Counted from the first letter of the stretch, positions 15,712-23,562 are shown. The stretch: 37,318 nt of DNA from an uncultured Eubacteriales bacterium (GCA_900551855.1 URXM01000007.1:1-37318), one strand, 5' to 3'. Numbers and translations are program-made. Notes: generated by a model from the sequence alone, not told the origin.

Positions 15712-16938
15712 ATGGAAGAAAAGGAGAAACACAGTAATTTAAAAGTAATCTGGTATGTTCTGTTTGCCATAATCACTGTGATTTTGGTGTATTTATTTGT
15801 TGTTGTTTACTTTTTCTATATTTCTCCTTACAATATTTCCGTTAAGACTGCAATTTGGCCATTTTTATCTGACCAAGCGATTGGAGAAATGTATCTAGAT
15901 TCCACAGTAGAAATCAATTTTAAGGTTGCAAACGAAGTCACTTTTGAAGACGAAGAAAAAAGTGTAGTGGGCGTAAATGTCCGACAAGACGGATATATAA
16001 TCGCTCCTTACAACGAATTTCGTTCTTGTACAGATGAAACTGAAATAACAATTTTGGCTAATTCTGGAAAAGTTTATAATGGAAAATTCCTCTATGGTGA
16101 TTTAAATTATAATATTGCCATTTTGAAGTGTGAAAATGTGACTGCCGATGAAGGTGAGATAAAAATTCCTTTTGTCTCTATTTCAAATGCTGTAAGCAGT
16201 TCTTGGTTTATGGAAACAGATGTCTTGGCAATCACTTCTCCAATGGAAAGCAAAACAGTTTGGAATGGCACAGTGAGTGACACAAACATTTACAGTGTTT
16301 ACAAAGAAATTTCAATTGAAAATAAACATGCTGTTGATTTTGTCATGGAAGATTGTTATCTTGTTGACATAGAGTCTGTGGGTGATGAGTCTTTTGAAGA
16401 CGGTGCAATCTTTGATAAGTCTGGTGGAATTTTGGGACTTTCTTTTGAAAAAACTGATGATGGTTCTTATGTGATTATGCCTATTGATCCTGCCAAACTC
16501 TTTCTTGATGATGTTGTTAGAGCATATAAAAACCAGCAGAAGTATGAAAACACTTTGGTAAAAAGTCTTGTTGGATTTGATCGTCTAGAGCTTCAATGCT
16601 TCTATGAAGTCTCAAACAAAAATTATGGAGAAGAAGAATTCTTTTATTTCAACAATACATGGCAAGTTTATACAGATGATATAGTGATCAATTTTGCTAG
16701 CAGTGCGTCTTCAGGTTATTATGTTTTTGAAGATTGGATATATAACGGAACAAAAATTTTGGATTCTAACAATGTGATAAGTTATATTAGATGCAACAAC
16801 AGAAGCTATAGTGCTACTCAAAGAACTTCTTTGTTTGAGGGCTTTTATAACGCAAATGCTGGAGATACAATAACTGTGTATTATTGGGATATGGATTCTT
16901 TGGGTGGTGCGACACAAAGTGTCACATTCACTGTTTAA
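15712..16938 (+). CDS. Membrane-anchored HtrA/trypsin-like pseudoprotease
   Basis: 408 aa. A single N-terminal membrane helix (residues ~12-36) puts the rest outside the membrane. Residues ~65-265 follow the order of an HtrA/DegP chymotrypsin fold: VVGVNVRQDGYIIAPYNEF, then YNIAILK (usually DLAVLK), LAITSPM (usually aiGsP), GAIFDKSGGILGLSFE (usually GGPxxnxxGxviGi). By this alignment the triad is lost: His becomes Asn101, Asp becomes Asn134, and the nucleophile Ser falls at about Glu229 in ESFEDGAIF. The later Ser-Gly-Gly lies in the loop after the active site, not at it. The C-terminal ~120 residues end in GDTITVYYW...VTFTV, which could be a diverged PDZ-like domain. A modest AAAGG site precedes the ATG. 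Probable role: ligand or peptide sensing, or scaffolding. Confidence 0.65.
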   Translation: MEEKEKHSNLKVIWYVLFAIITVILVYLFVVVYFFYISPYNISVKTAIWPFLSDQAIGEMYLDSTVEINFKVANEVTFEDEEKSVVGVNVRQDGYIIAPYNEFRSCTDETEITILANSGKVYNGKFLYGDLNYNIAILKCENVTADEGEIKIPFVSISNAVSSSWFMETDVLAITSPMESKTVWNGTVSDTNIYSVYKEISIENKHAVDFVMEDCYLVDIESVGDESFEDGAIFDKSGGILGLSFEKTDDGSYVIMPIDPAKLFLDDVVRAYKNQQKYENTLVKSLVGFDRLELQCFYEVSNKNYGEEEFFYFNNTWQVYTDDIVINFASSASSGYYVFEDWIYNGTKILDSNNVISYIRCNNRSYSATQRTSLFEGFYNANAGDTITVYYWDMDSLGGATQSVTFTV

Positions 16939-16947
16939 GGAGGCATA

Positions 16948-17949
16948 ATGAAAAAATTTAAGTATGCTATTGAAATGGGTGGTGGTTATACCTGTATTTT
17001 TGTAAAAGATCAAGGTTTGGCATTGAAAGAGCCTACTTTGATTGCTGCAGAACCAACAGAGGATGGCTACAAAGTCATTGCAATGGGAAATGATGCAAAA
17101 AAACTTGTTGGGAAAACCAAAGAAAATGTAGAAATTTTTACTCCTTCTGCAAGTGGTGAACATTCAAATTATGAATATTCTGTTATCTTATTGAAACATT
17201 TTTTGAGCAAGGTTGGTTTTAGACCTTACGAAGATAATGTACTTTTTATTGTTCCTTGCGGACTTACTGCAAGAGAAAAAGAGAACATTCTCAATGTCTG
17301 CGAAGGTGCAAATATGGGATATGTAGAACTTATACCTTCTGTTCTTTGTTCATGTATTGGTGAAGGGAGAAATATTGACAGCTCAAAAGTCAATATGATT
17401 GTTGATATAGGTGGAACTGGGACTGAAGTTGCAGCAATCAATATGTCTGCCATCCTTAAAGGTGCAACTTTGGGTGTTGGTGGAAGAAATATTGATGCCT
17501 CTATTGTAAACTTTTTGGCTTACACACAAGAACTTGTTATTGGCTTGCCAACAGCAGAAATGCTCAAAAATGAAGTTGGAAGTCTTTATACAAATGACAC
17601 TTTAAATATGGAAATAACAGGTGTTGATGCACAAAGCAAATCTCCAAAAACAGTTGTTATTTTGTCAAACGATTTGCGTAGAGCAATTGAACCTTTCTTT
17701 AGCGAAATTGTCAGAGCAATTGACACGACAATTAATGCTCTTCCTCCAGAAATGGTTGCAGACATAATCAACAACAAAATTTTGATTGTTGGCGGCTGTG
17801 CAAAAATTCAGGGACTTGACGACTATTTGAAAAAACATTTGGGCTATCCTTTTGAAATCAGCGAAGATGTTGACAATGTGACCATCTTGGGTGCAGGAAA
17901 ACTTCTTTCTGACTCTCAACTTTTGAGCAGTATAATCAAAAACTTGTAA
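16948..17949 (+). CDS. Divergent MreB-like actin homolog
   Basis: 333 aa, the MreB length (~335). Clear MreB landmarks: GLALKEPTLIA at 23-33, AMGNDAKKLVGKT at 45-57, FIVPCGLTAREKENI, phosphate-2 loop DIGGTGTEVA at 153-162, GLPTAEMLKNEVGS at 199-212, LPPEMVADIINNKILIVGG at 265-283 and the adenosine motif. Differences: phosphate-1 is EMGGGYTCIFVK instead of DLGTANTLVYVK (Asp to Glu), and DIGGTGT replaces DIGGGTT. MreB polymerises on the inner membrane and guides wall synthesis. Here the usual mreC and mreD neighbours are missing, and instead the gene ends an operon with two pseudoenzymes. AAGGAGG lies 6 nt upstream. It could be a specialised Mbl/MreBH-like paralog; ATP binding is likely but not certain. 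Confidence 0.8.
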   Translation: MKKFKYAIEMGGGYTCIFVKDQGLALKEPTLIAAEPTEDGYKVIAMGNDAKKLVGKTKENVEIFTPSASGEHSNYEYSVILLKHFLSKVGFRPYEDNVLFIVPCGLTAREKENILNVCEGANMGYVELIPSVLCSCIGEGRNIDSSKVNMIVDIGGTGTEVAAINMSAILKGATLGVGGRNIDASIVNFLAYTQELVIGLPTAEMLKNEVGSLYTNDTLNMEITGVDAQSKSPKTVVILSNDLRRAIEPFFSEIVRAIDTTINALPPEMVADIINNKILIVGGCAKIQGLDDYLKKHLGYPFEISEDVDNVTILGAGKLLSDSQLLSSIIKNL

Positions 17950-17974
17950 AAGACTTTTAAAGTCTTTTTTTTAT
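17948..17974 (+). terminator. Terminator closing the MreB-like operon
   Basis: AAAAGACT (17948-17955) pairs with AGTCTTTT (17961-17968), followed by a T-run. It overlaps the stop codon and separates this operon from minD. Confidence 0.8.
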
Positions 17975-18080
17975 TTTTATCAAATACCACAAAATTAGAC
18001 AATATTAGCAATAATAGATTGTTATCTTCTTTTGTTATTATTCTAGCGGAGTTTTATAATGTCAAAAGAGGAGTCTTTTT

Positions 18081-18872
18081 ATGGCGAGAAAAATTGTTGT
18101 GACAAGTGGCAAGGGAGGAGTTGGGAAAACTACTATTTGTGCCAACTTGGGAGTCTATTTGTCTAGACTTGGTTTTCGTGTTGTGATCATTGATGCAGAT
18201 ATCGGACTTAACAATCTTGATGTGATTATGGGACTTGAAAGGCAGGTCATTTTTGACATCACAGATGTTGTTTCTGGCAAGTGTCGTGTAAGACAGGCGT
18301 TGATTCAAGATCCAAACTATCCTTCACTTTATCTTCTACCTTCTTCCCATACCTATTCTGCAAGCAAGATAAGTGGTGAGCACATCAAAAACATTGTTGA
18401 TATCATTGACCACTCTTTTGATTACATTTTGATTGATTGCCCTGCTGGTGTTGAAGCAGGGTTTCAGCGTGCAGTTTATGCGGCAAATGAGGCACTTATT
18501 GTGGTTACACCACATCTTTCCAGCATTCGTGATGCGGACAAAGTGGTTGGGCTTTTGGGTGAGTTTAACATAGAAAGCAAAGGTTTGGTTATCAATCGTA
18601 TGCGAGGTGATTTGCTTCTTTCTGGAGAGATGATGAACATTGAAAGCATTGTCAAAGCAATGGGAGTGCCTCTGCTTGGTGTTATTCCAGAAGATGACAG
18701 CGTTTCAAAAATGTCAACTGATGGAAGAATTATGACTGATTGTGAAAGTGCAAGAGCGTTTACGTTATTGTCTGAAAACATACATAACGGAAGCAAAAAA
18801 ATTTATGATTGCACTTATAAATATAGGGGACTTGTCGGATATTTGAAAAGAAGCATAAAAAAGCATGTTTAA
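18081..18872 (+). CDS. minD: Septum site-determining ATPase MinD
   Basis: Membrane-binding ParA-family ATPase that positions the division septum with MinC and a topology factor (MinE or DivIVA/MinJ). 263 aa. Deviant Walker A motif KGGVGKTT at 11-18, then DADIGLNNLDVIMG, DYILIDCPAGVE (Walker B) and ALIVVTPHLSSIRDADKV, all hallmark MinD segments. The C-terminus YRGLVGYLKRSIKK is the amphipathic membrane-targeting helix. AGAGGAG precedes the ATG. minC is not in the window. The small gene 14 bp downstream is a candidate minE. Confidence 0.95.
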   Translation: MARKIVVTSGKGGVGKTTICANLGVYLSRLGFRVVIIDADIGLNNLDVIMGLERQVIFDITDVVSGKCRVRQALIQDPNYPSLYLLPSSHTYSASKISGEHIKNIVDIIDHSFDYILIDCPAGVEAGFQRAVYAANEALIVVTPHLSSIRDADKVVGLLGEFNIESKGLVINRMRGDLLLSGEMMNIESIVKAMGVPLLGVIPEDDSVSKMSTDGRIMTDCESARAFTLLSENIHNGSKKIYDCTYKYRGLVGYLKRSIKKHV

Positions 18873-18886
18873 TTTTAAGGAGTATT

Positions 18887-19102
18887 ATGGAAAGAATAAA
18901 CGAACTTTTGATTAGAGATAAATTTACCAATCCAGAGCTTGTTGCAGAAGTCTTGAAGGGAGAAGTGACGCCTATTGCGAGAAACTTCTTTTTGCTTGCT
19001 AATGATTTGGTAGTTAGATACAAAAGAGATGGAGATATTTTTGTTTTCAATATTGAAATTCAAGCAAACAGAATCAAACCTTTTGGCAATAGAATTATTT
19101 AA
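18887..19102 (+). CDS. MinE-like small protein
   Basis: 71 aa, immediately after minD with the strong site AAGGAG. MinE proteins are ~85 aa, with an N-terminal anti-MinCD region and a C-terminal topology domain. That domain ends in a pattern of the form I-x-x-V-x-x-Y-V...DxVxVxxxRxGDxxVLxLNI-x-L. Here residues 40-61 (DLVVRYKRDGDIFVFNIEI) fit that ending well, with a preceding helix PIARNFFLLAN. The N-terminal 27 residues (MERINELLIRDKFTNPELVA) do not obviously match the MinE membrane-targeting sequence or its MinD-contact helix. The assignment rests on position and this C-terminal pattern. An unrelated small protein remains possible. Confidence 0.55.
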   Translation: MERINELLIRDKFTNPELVAEVLKGEVTPIARNFFLLANDLVVRYKRDGDIFVFNIEIQANRIKPFGNRII

Positions 19103-19125
19103 AGTTTTTACATTTTAATTTTAAC

Positions 19126-19164
19126 AAAAAAGATAGTGATCAAAAATTCACTATCTCTTTTTTT
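19126..19164. terminator. Bidirectional terminator between minE-like and degV genes
   Basis: AGATAGTGA (19131-19139) pairs with TCACTATCT (19148-19156), flanked by A-run and T-run. The plus and minus genes converge here. Confidence 0.8.
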
Positions 19165-19191
19165 AGTTTTTCAAAGTATGATTTTAGTTTT

Positions 19192-20028
19192 TTATATAAA
19201 ATATACCATTCCGTAACAGTTTGGTCCAACATGAGTGCCTACTACACAACCAATTTCATTTATTGATGCTTCATTTGGATCAATTCCAAGTTGGGATGCA
19301 TATTTTTTTACAAAGTTTTTGATGAGTGTTTCGTTTGCAGAATGTCCAAAATAAATTGGATAATTTCTATTTCTCTTATTTGCACATTCAACCATATATT
19401 CGTTTGCTTTCTCGCCAATCTTTTTTGCAACATTGTTTACCTTTCCACCATCAAGACTGATGATAGGTTTGATATTTAACACTGATGCAGCAAAATAACT
19501 TGTTGCAGAAAGTCTTCCGCCTTGTTTTAAGTATTTCAAATCTCCAATGACGGCAACCAATTTTACACTGCTCTTTAAGCTTTCAAGGTAGCTTACCACT
19601 TGTTCTGGGGTGGCACCAGGGTGTGATTTGATGTATTTTACAAGTTCGACAATTATTGCTCCTTCTGCAAAAGTTGTCACTCTTGAATCGCAGATGTAAA
19701 CATTTTTCATACCCAAACTTTCAACAGCATTTTTTGCTTGTGCAATTGTGCCTGCAAGGTCAGAAGAGATGACAATTGTGATAACATACCAATCTTCTTT
19801 GTTTACATAAGGGGTCAAAGCCGTTTCAAATTTGTATTGATTTGGTTGGCTTGTTTTTGGAATGATCCCTGTTTCTTTCAATTTTTTATAAAATTCATCG
19901 TTTGGAAGTCCCTCAGGATAAAGGTCTCCATTGAAATTTACTTCAATTGGCAAAACTGTGATGTCGTTTTCTTCGGCAAACCCTTTTGGCATATCTACTG
20001 ATGCTTCAGTAACGATTTTGTAGTTCAT
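19192..20028 (-). CDS. DegV family fatty-acid-binding protein
   Basis: 278 aa, the usual length. DegV/FakB proteins bind a fatty acid and present it to the kinase FakA to make acyl-phosphate for phospholipid synthesis. The N-terminus MNYKIVTEASVDMP aligns with IxTDSxxDLP, where Asp is replaced by Glu and a Ser follows. PKTSQPN is the conserved TSQPs loop, YVITIVISSDLAGTIAQA the SSxLSGTyqsA strand, LKYLKQGGRLS the KyLkkGGRis motif and GTHVGPNCYG the HtGPg ending. AGGAG precedes the start. It has its own promoter and is monocistronic. A second, only moderately similar member lies at 29409. Confidence 0.93.
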   Translation of the reverse strand: MNYKIVTEASVDMPKGFAEENDITVLPIEVNFNGDLYPEGLPNDEFYKKLKETGIIPKTSQPNQYKFETALTPYVNKEDWYVITIVISSDLAGTIAQAKNAVESLGMKNVYICDSRVTTFAEGAIIVELVKYIKSHPGATPEQVVSYLESLKSSVKLVAVIGDLKYLKQGGRLSATSYFAASVLNIKPIISLDGGKVNNVAKKIGEKANEYMVECANKRNRNYPIYFGHSANETLIKNFVKKYASQLGIDPNEASINEIGCVVGTHVGPNCYGMVYFI

Positions 20029-20054
20029 TTTTTTCTCCTATAATTTACCTATTT

Positions 20055-20083
20055 ATAATATCAAAATTTATTGCATATTGCAA
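20055..20083 (-). promoter_or_regulatory. Promoter of degV (19192)
   Basis: Minus strand TTGCAA (20083-20078), 17 bp, TATTAT (20060-20055), 27 bp before the ATG. Confidence 0.65.
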
Positions 20084-20140
20084 ATATTTATATGAAAAAA
20101 TTAAAAATTTTTAATTAAAATTTTTTACTTTTATCTTCTT

Positions 20141-20169
20141 TAAAAAGAAAAAGCCACATGCTGTGGCTT
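20141..20169 (-). terminator. Terminator of the ABC exporter operon
   Basis: AAGCCACA (20151-20158) pairs with TGTGGCTT (20162-20169), loop TGC, followed on the minus strand by a T-run. It overlaps the permease stop codon. Confidence 0.85.
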
Positions 20170-21850
20170 AGTTCTTCTTGAATAATTGTTTTGTGAAATT
20201 GTATAGCAATACGACTACTACCAGGTAATATACAAGTGAGATATAGAAGTTTCCGTAAGAATACATTGCTGTTTTCAAAAAACCTGTTTGCATTGTTGCT
20301 CCACCAAGGAAGGATGTTAGGTCTGCGTGTATGAATGGGAACAAACAATATGCAAGCGAACCATTTAAGAAGATGTTGCAAATTGTGGCAATTACAAATA
20401 TTGCAACTGATATTCCAAATGTCAATTCAAATTTTCTTGAAACATTCATCATAAAGATTGTTATCACGCTGTAGAAAATTACTTGCAATTCTATTCCGAT
20501 AAGTTTTATCAAGAAGAATAAGAATGGATTGATAACATAGCAGGTTGTAGAGTTGAAGACTGCCAACATTCCGTTTGGAAGTGATGGGAAAAGCAAACTT
20601 CCCCAAGTCAAACTCAATACGGCGTAAACAGCAAGGACAAAAGATGTTGAAAATACTATTGCCAAAAATTTTGCTGTAAAGACTTGGTTAAATGTTACAT
20701 TTTGAGACAAAATTGTATCCATTTTTCCGTTTCTTCTATCAAGTCCAAAGAGTTTGTATGAGGCATAAATGCCAAACAAGATTGTCAAAAATCCTATTAT
20801 GCTTATGATAAAATATGCGTGATCATAGAGAGTTACTTCATAAGATGCGTTGTTGAAATTGAGTGGAACTTGATATTGTGTGTAATACAAACTTTCATCA
20901 TTTAAGAAATAGTTTGTTTTTACAAGCTCAAGTTTTGTGTCTTCAATAGAAATTGGGGCGTAATGATATAAATTTTCCAAATTTCCAAAGTGTCTTTCAA
21001 GTGACAAACGAAGTTCATAAATAATGGAATATTTTGCACTTTCACAGGCAAGTTTGTAGTTTGTAATCAAACTTGTAAGTTCGCTGATGTGAGTTGTGTC
21101 ATATGATGTTGTCGAGTCGTTTACTGATATGATTTCAGCAAGAATATTTTGATTTTTTGCAGCTGCTTTGTTTATGTATTCTGTTTGATATTTTTCTAAC
21201 AATTCTGTGTCAACATTCCAAACAAAAACGCTCTTTACAACAGAATTTAAACTGTCAAACATTGATAGGTTTTCATATAAGTCGTTTAATGTAGTGGCTA
21301 TTGGTTCATCTAAAAACACTTTTTGATAGAAATAATCTTCTATTGTTTTTAATGTTTCAAATTCGTCTTTTTCAAAGATTATATCGCTTTGGAATTCTCC
21401 CAAATTTTCAAAGTAATTTACAAAATCATTGAGGAGATATGTTGCAGTTTTTATTTCATCAATATTGTTGTTTTCTGTGTATGTGCAACTTCCTGTTGTG
21501 TGATATTTGATTATTTCATAATATATATCTTGAAATCTTGAATTTATATCAATAAAATCATCGTAGTCGGTGCATTCTTGTTGAATGTCCAACATTTTTT
21601 GAGCATCGCTTAAAATGTTGTCAAGGCTTAATTTATTGTCGCAATTTTCGTTTGTTGACATAAAATTGTTGTAAACTTCTCTTGTTGTTGAGCCGATTGT
21701 TGTCGCACTATAAGCAGGGGTAGGTTCGATCTTATACACAAGTCCTGTTATTAAGCAAACAAGCAAAACAAGAATCATTGTGCCTATTGTGAATGGGTTT
21801 ACTATCAAACGCTTGAAGTCATAGGAGGCGATTTTGAAAATTTTTCTCAT
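20168..21850 (-). CDS. ABC-2 type permease with large extracytoplasmic domain
   Basis: 560 aa. One helix near the N-terminus (TIGTMILVLLVCLITGLVY, ~21-39) is followed by ~300 mostly helical residues outside the membrane. Then come about five helices (from YFIISIIGFLTILFGIYASY onward), including a segment GLDRRNGKMDTILS that is the cytoplasmic coupling-type loop of NosY/ABC-2 permeases. The C-terminus ends after LVYYLVVVVLLYNF. The start overlaps the stop of the ATPase gene (ATGA), so the two proteins are made together and form one transporter. The long outer domain between helix 1 and 2 is typical of exporters that act on peptides, lipids or lipoproteins. The substrate is unknown. Confidence 0.85.
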   Translation of the reverse strand: MRKIFKIASYDFKRLIVNPFTIGTMILVLLVCLITGLVYKIEPTPAYSATTIGSTTREVYNNFMSTNENCDNKLSLDNILSDAQKMLDIQQECTDYDDFIDINSRFQDIYYEIIKYHTTGSCTYTENNNIDEIKTATYLLNDFVNYFENLGEFQSDIIFEKDEFETLKTIEDYFYQKVFLDEPIATTLNDLYENLSMFDSLNSVVKSVFVWNVDTELLEKYQTEYINKAAAKNQNILAEIISVNDSTTSYDTTHISELTSLITNYKLACESAKYSIIYELRLSLERHFGNLENLYHYAPISIEDTKLELVKTNYFLNDESLYYTQYQVPLNFNNASYEVTLYDHAYFIISIIGFLTILFGIYASYKLFGLDRRNGKMDTILSQNVTFNQVFTAKFLAIVFSTSFVLAVYAVLSLTWGSLLFPSLPNGMLAVFNSTTCYVINPFLFFLIKLIGIELQVIFYSVITIFMMNVSRKFELTFGISVAIFVIATICNIFLNGSLAYCLFPFIHADLTSFLGGATMQTGFLKTAMYSYGNFYISLVYYLVVVVLLYNFTKQLFKKN

Positions 21851-22773
21851 TGTTCGTCCTCCTTGTAATATGGTGCAAGATTTGCAAAAATCTTTTCTGA
21901 TTTTTTGCTTAAATATCCTGCTTTATAAATTGCTATCTTATTGCTTGTGATAAATTTTACAATGTCAGCGACTGTATCTTCACCTGCTTCAAAAAGGACC
22001 TTATTATCAAGAAGTTTAACCTTCAGATTAAACTTTTCAATGATAAGTTTGCCTGTGTAGTGAGGATACTTTACGCTTACAAAAGCATAGGTTTTGTTTG
22101 TGTCAAATTTATGGCATTGATTGTTTGTCAAGATTTCTTTTATCTCTTTGTTTTCCATAAATATAAATTTGTCACAAATATCTTCAATTGATTCAAGATT
22201 TCGAGAAGAAATTATCACGCTTGTGCCTTGTTGTCTGATTTCTTCAATATATTTTTTGATTTCATCAACGGAATCAGGTGGCAATGCCTTGAATGGTTCG
22301 TCAAGAAGCAAAAGTTTTGGTTTTGTCAAAAATGCAAGGGCAAGTGCCATAAGTTTTTTCTCATAATAAGACAAAAACAACACTCTTGTTTTGAGCTTGT
22401 GTGCAAGGTTGAATTTGTTTAAAACTTTGATTATGCTTTCTTTGTCTATTTTGTCGTTCAATCCGCACAAAAACTTGAAGTTTTCGTAAATTGTTTGATA
22501 TTTAAAAAACATAGGAGGATCAAGACAAATTGACACTTCTTTCAATATTTCACTATGCTCGACGGTGTCTTTTCCATCGACAACAACACTTCCAGAACTT
22601 ATTGGCAAAGAACCAATTATTGCTTTCAAAAGGCTAGTTTTACCTGACTTATCTTCTCCAATAAGCCCATAGCATTCTCCACTTTCCATAGAGAAATTTA
22701 TGTTTTTAACCAAAAAACGATCTTTTATTAAAACTGTAAGGTCTTTGACCACCAAAATCTTGTTTTCACTCAT
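21847..22773 (-). CDS. ABC transporter ATPase with degenerate signature and H-loop
   Basis: 308 aa. Walker A GEDKSGKTS is at 39-47 and Walker B LLLLDEP at 154-160 with the catalytic Glu. The signature that normally reads LSGGQ or LSKGM is LSYYE at 134-138 (FLSYYEKKLMALALA). The switch His is replaced: VIISSRNLESIED has Arg191 where SSHxLxE is usual. The C-terminal ~90 residues form the extra domain seen in ABC-2 exporter ATPases. It pairs with the overlapping permease. ATP binding is likely, but hydrolysis may be slow or regulated. No Shine-Dalgarno is present; the promoter places the RNA start at the ATG. Confidence 0.85.
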   Translation of the reverse strand: MSENKILVVKDLTVLIKDRFLVKNINFSMESGECYGLIGEDKSGKTSLLKAIIGSLPISSGSVVVDGKDTVEHSEILKEVSICLDPPMFFKYQTIYENFKFLCGLNDKIDKESIIKVLNKFNLAHKLKTRVLFLSYYEKKLMALALAFLTKPKLLLLDEPFKALPPDSVDEIKKYIEEIRQQGTSVIISSRNLESIEDICDKFIFMENKEIKEILTNNQCHKFDTNKTYAFVSVKYPHYTGKLIIEKFNLKVKLLDNKVLFEAGEDTVADIVKFITSNKIAIYKAGYLSKKSEKIFANLAPYYKEDEQ

Positions 22774-22779
22774 AAAAAC

Positions 22780-22808
22780 ATTATACCAAACAGAAGGCTA
22801 AAAGTAAA
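22780..22808 (-). promoter_or_regulatory. Promoter of the ABC exporter operon, leaderless geometry
   Basis: Minus strand TTTACT (22808-22803), 17 bp, TATAAT (22785-22780), preceded by TGG as extended -10. Six bases separate the -10 from the ATG at 22773. Confidence 0.65.
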
Positions 22809-22832
22809 GGGCTTTTTTTAAAATTGAAGGCA

Positions 22833-22856
22833 AAGAAAAAAGGCATATTTGCCTTT
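22833..22856 (-). terminator. Terminator of the DUF4364 gene
   Basis: AAAGGCA (22839-22845) pairs with TGCCTTT (22850-22856), followed on the minus strand by a T-run. The stop codon is in the stem. Confidence 0.7.
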
Positions 22857-23388
22857 AATCAGTGTTTACCAAGTTCTCAAAAATATATTCATATATGCTT
22901 GGTGCACTTTGACGCCATTTTTTGCAAGCTTCCTCTGCCGCTTGTCGGGTTGGGGCTTTCACTTGAATTTCAAACAATGGGGTGTTTATCAAACTTTCGT
23001 AAATTCTCATAGTGACAAGGTATGAACCATCATCTGCATCTGTGTAGTTTGCATAATATTCCTGTGATTGCTTGATTGAAAGTCTGTTTGCTTTTGCATA
23101 GTTTGTTATTTCGTCTCTAAGGTTGTTTGGAATCCTTTTATAAAAATAAGAAAGGCAATCTCTTCCTTCAAAAGTGAGGTTGTATCTCATTTCGCCTTCT
23201 TTACATTCTGTCTTGTAGATAAGTTTTGATTCTGAAAGTTGATAAAGAAGATCAAGGCAGTCCATATAATTTATCCAATTGTTTTTGACAGAACAAATTT
23301 CAATGATAGAGTTTTCTGTCAATGGCATTTCCATTTTGTCCATACAGAAAAGAATTATTAACTTGTTTGTCACTGCATCGTAATCCAT
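22855..23388 (-). CDS. DUF4364 family winged-helix protein
   Basis: 177 aa, the family's usual length. DUF4364 proteins have an N-terminal winged-helix domain like PadR/MarR regulators and a C-terminal dimer part. Matching segments are KLIILFCMDKMEMPLTENSI, INYMDCLDLLYQLSES, YNLTFEGRDCLSYFYKRIP and the C-terminal VKAPTRQAAEEACKKW. The family is common in Clostridia and is thought to regulate transcription; its targets are not known. It lies upstream of the ABC exporter on the same strand, separated by a terminator and a promoter, so it may control that operon (inference). GGAG lies 6 nt before the ATG. Confidence 0.85.
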   Translation of the reverse strand: MDYDAVTNKLIILFCMDKMEMPLTENSIIEICSVKNNWINYMDCLDLLYQLSESKLIYKTECKEGEMRYNLTFEGRDCLSYFYKRIPNNLRDEITNYAKANRLSIKQSQEYYANYTDADDGSYLVTMRIYESLINTPLFEIQVKAPTRQAAEEACKKWRQSAPSIYEYIFENLVNTD

Positions 23389-23412
23389 ACCAACTCCAAA
23401 GTTTACATATGC

Positions 23413-23441
23413 ATTTTATCTTAATCTCAAAAAAAAATCAA
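23413..23441 (-). promoter_or_regulatory. Promoter of the DUF4364 gene
   Basis: Minus strand TTGATT (23441-23436), 17 bp, TAAAAT (23418-23413), 24 bp before the ATG. Confidence 0.65.
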
Positions 23442-23479
23442 TTTTTTCTGACTTGTTTGCAAATTTATTTGTTTTTTTG

Positions 23480-23509
23480 TTGATATATGATAAAATATTA
23501 TGGTATAAA
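23480..23509 (+). promoter_or_regulatory. Promoter of the 23563 gene
   Basis: TTGATA (23480-23485), 18 bp, TATAAA (23504-23509), preceded by TGG as extended -10. It gives a leader of about 45 nt with AGGAGG before the ATG. Confidence 0.55.
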
Positions 23510-23562
23510 ATGGTTAATTTGCATGGTGTCATGTGATAGTTGCCTTGAAATAGGAGGATTTC

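Noticed and set aside
16420..16428. Ser-Gly-Gly in the HtrA-like protein as an active-site serine
   Set aside because: By strand order it aligns with the loop after the active site (usually nxxGxviGi); the nucleophile position is about Glu229.
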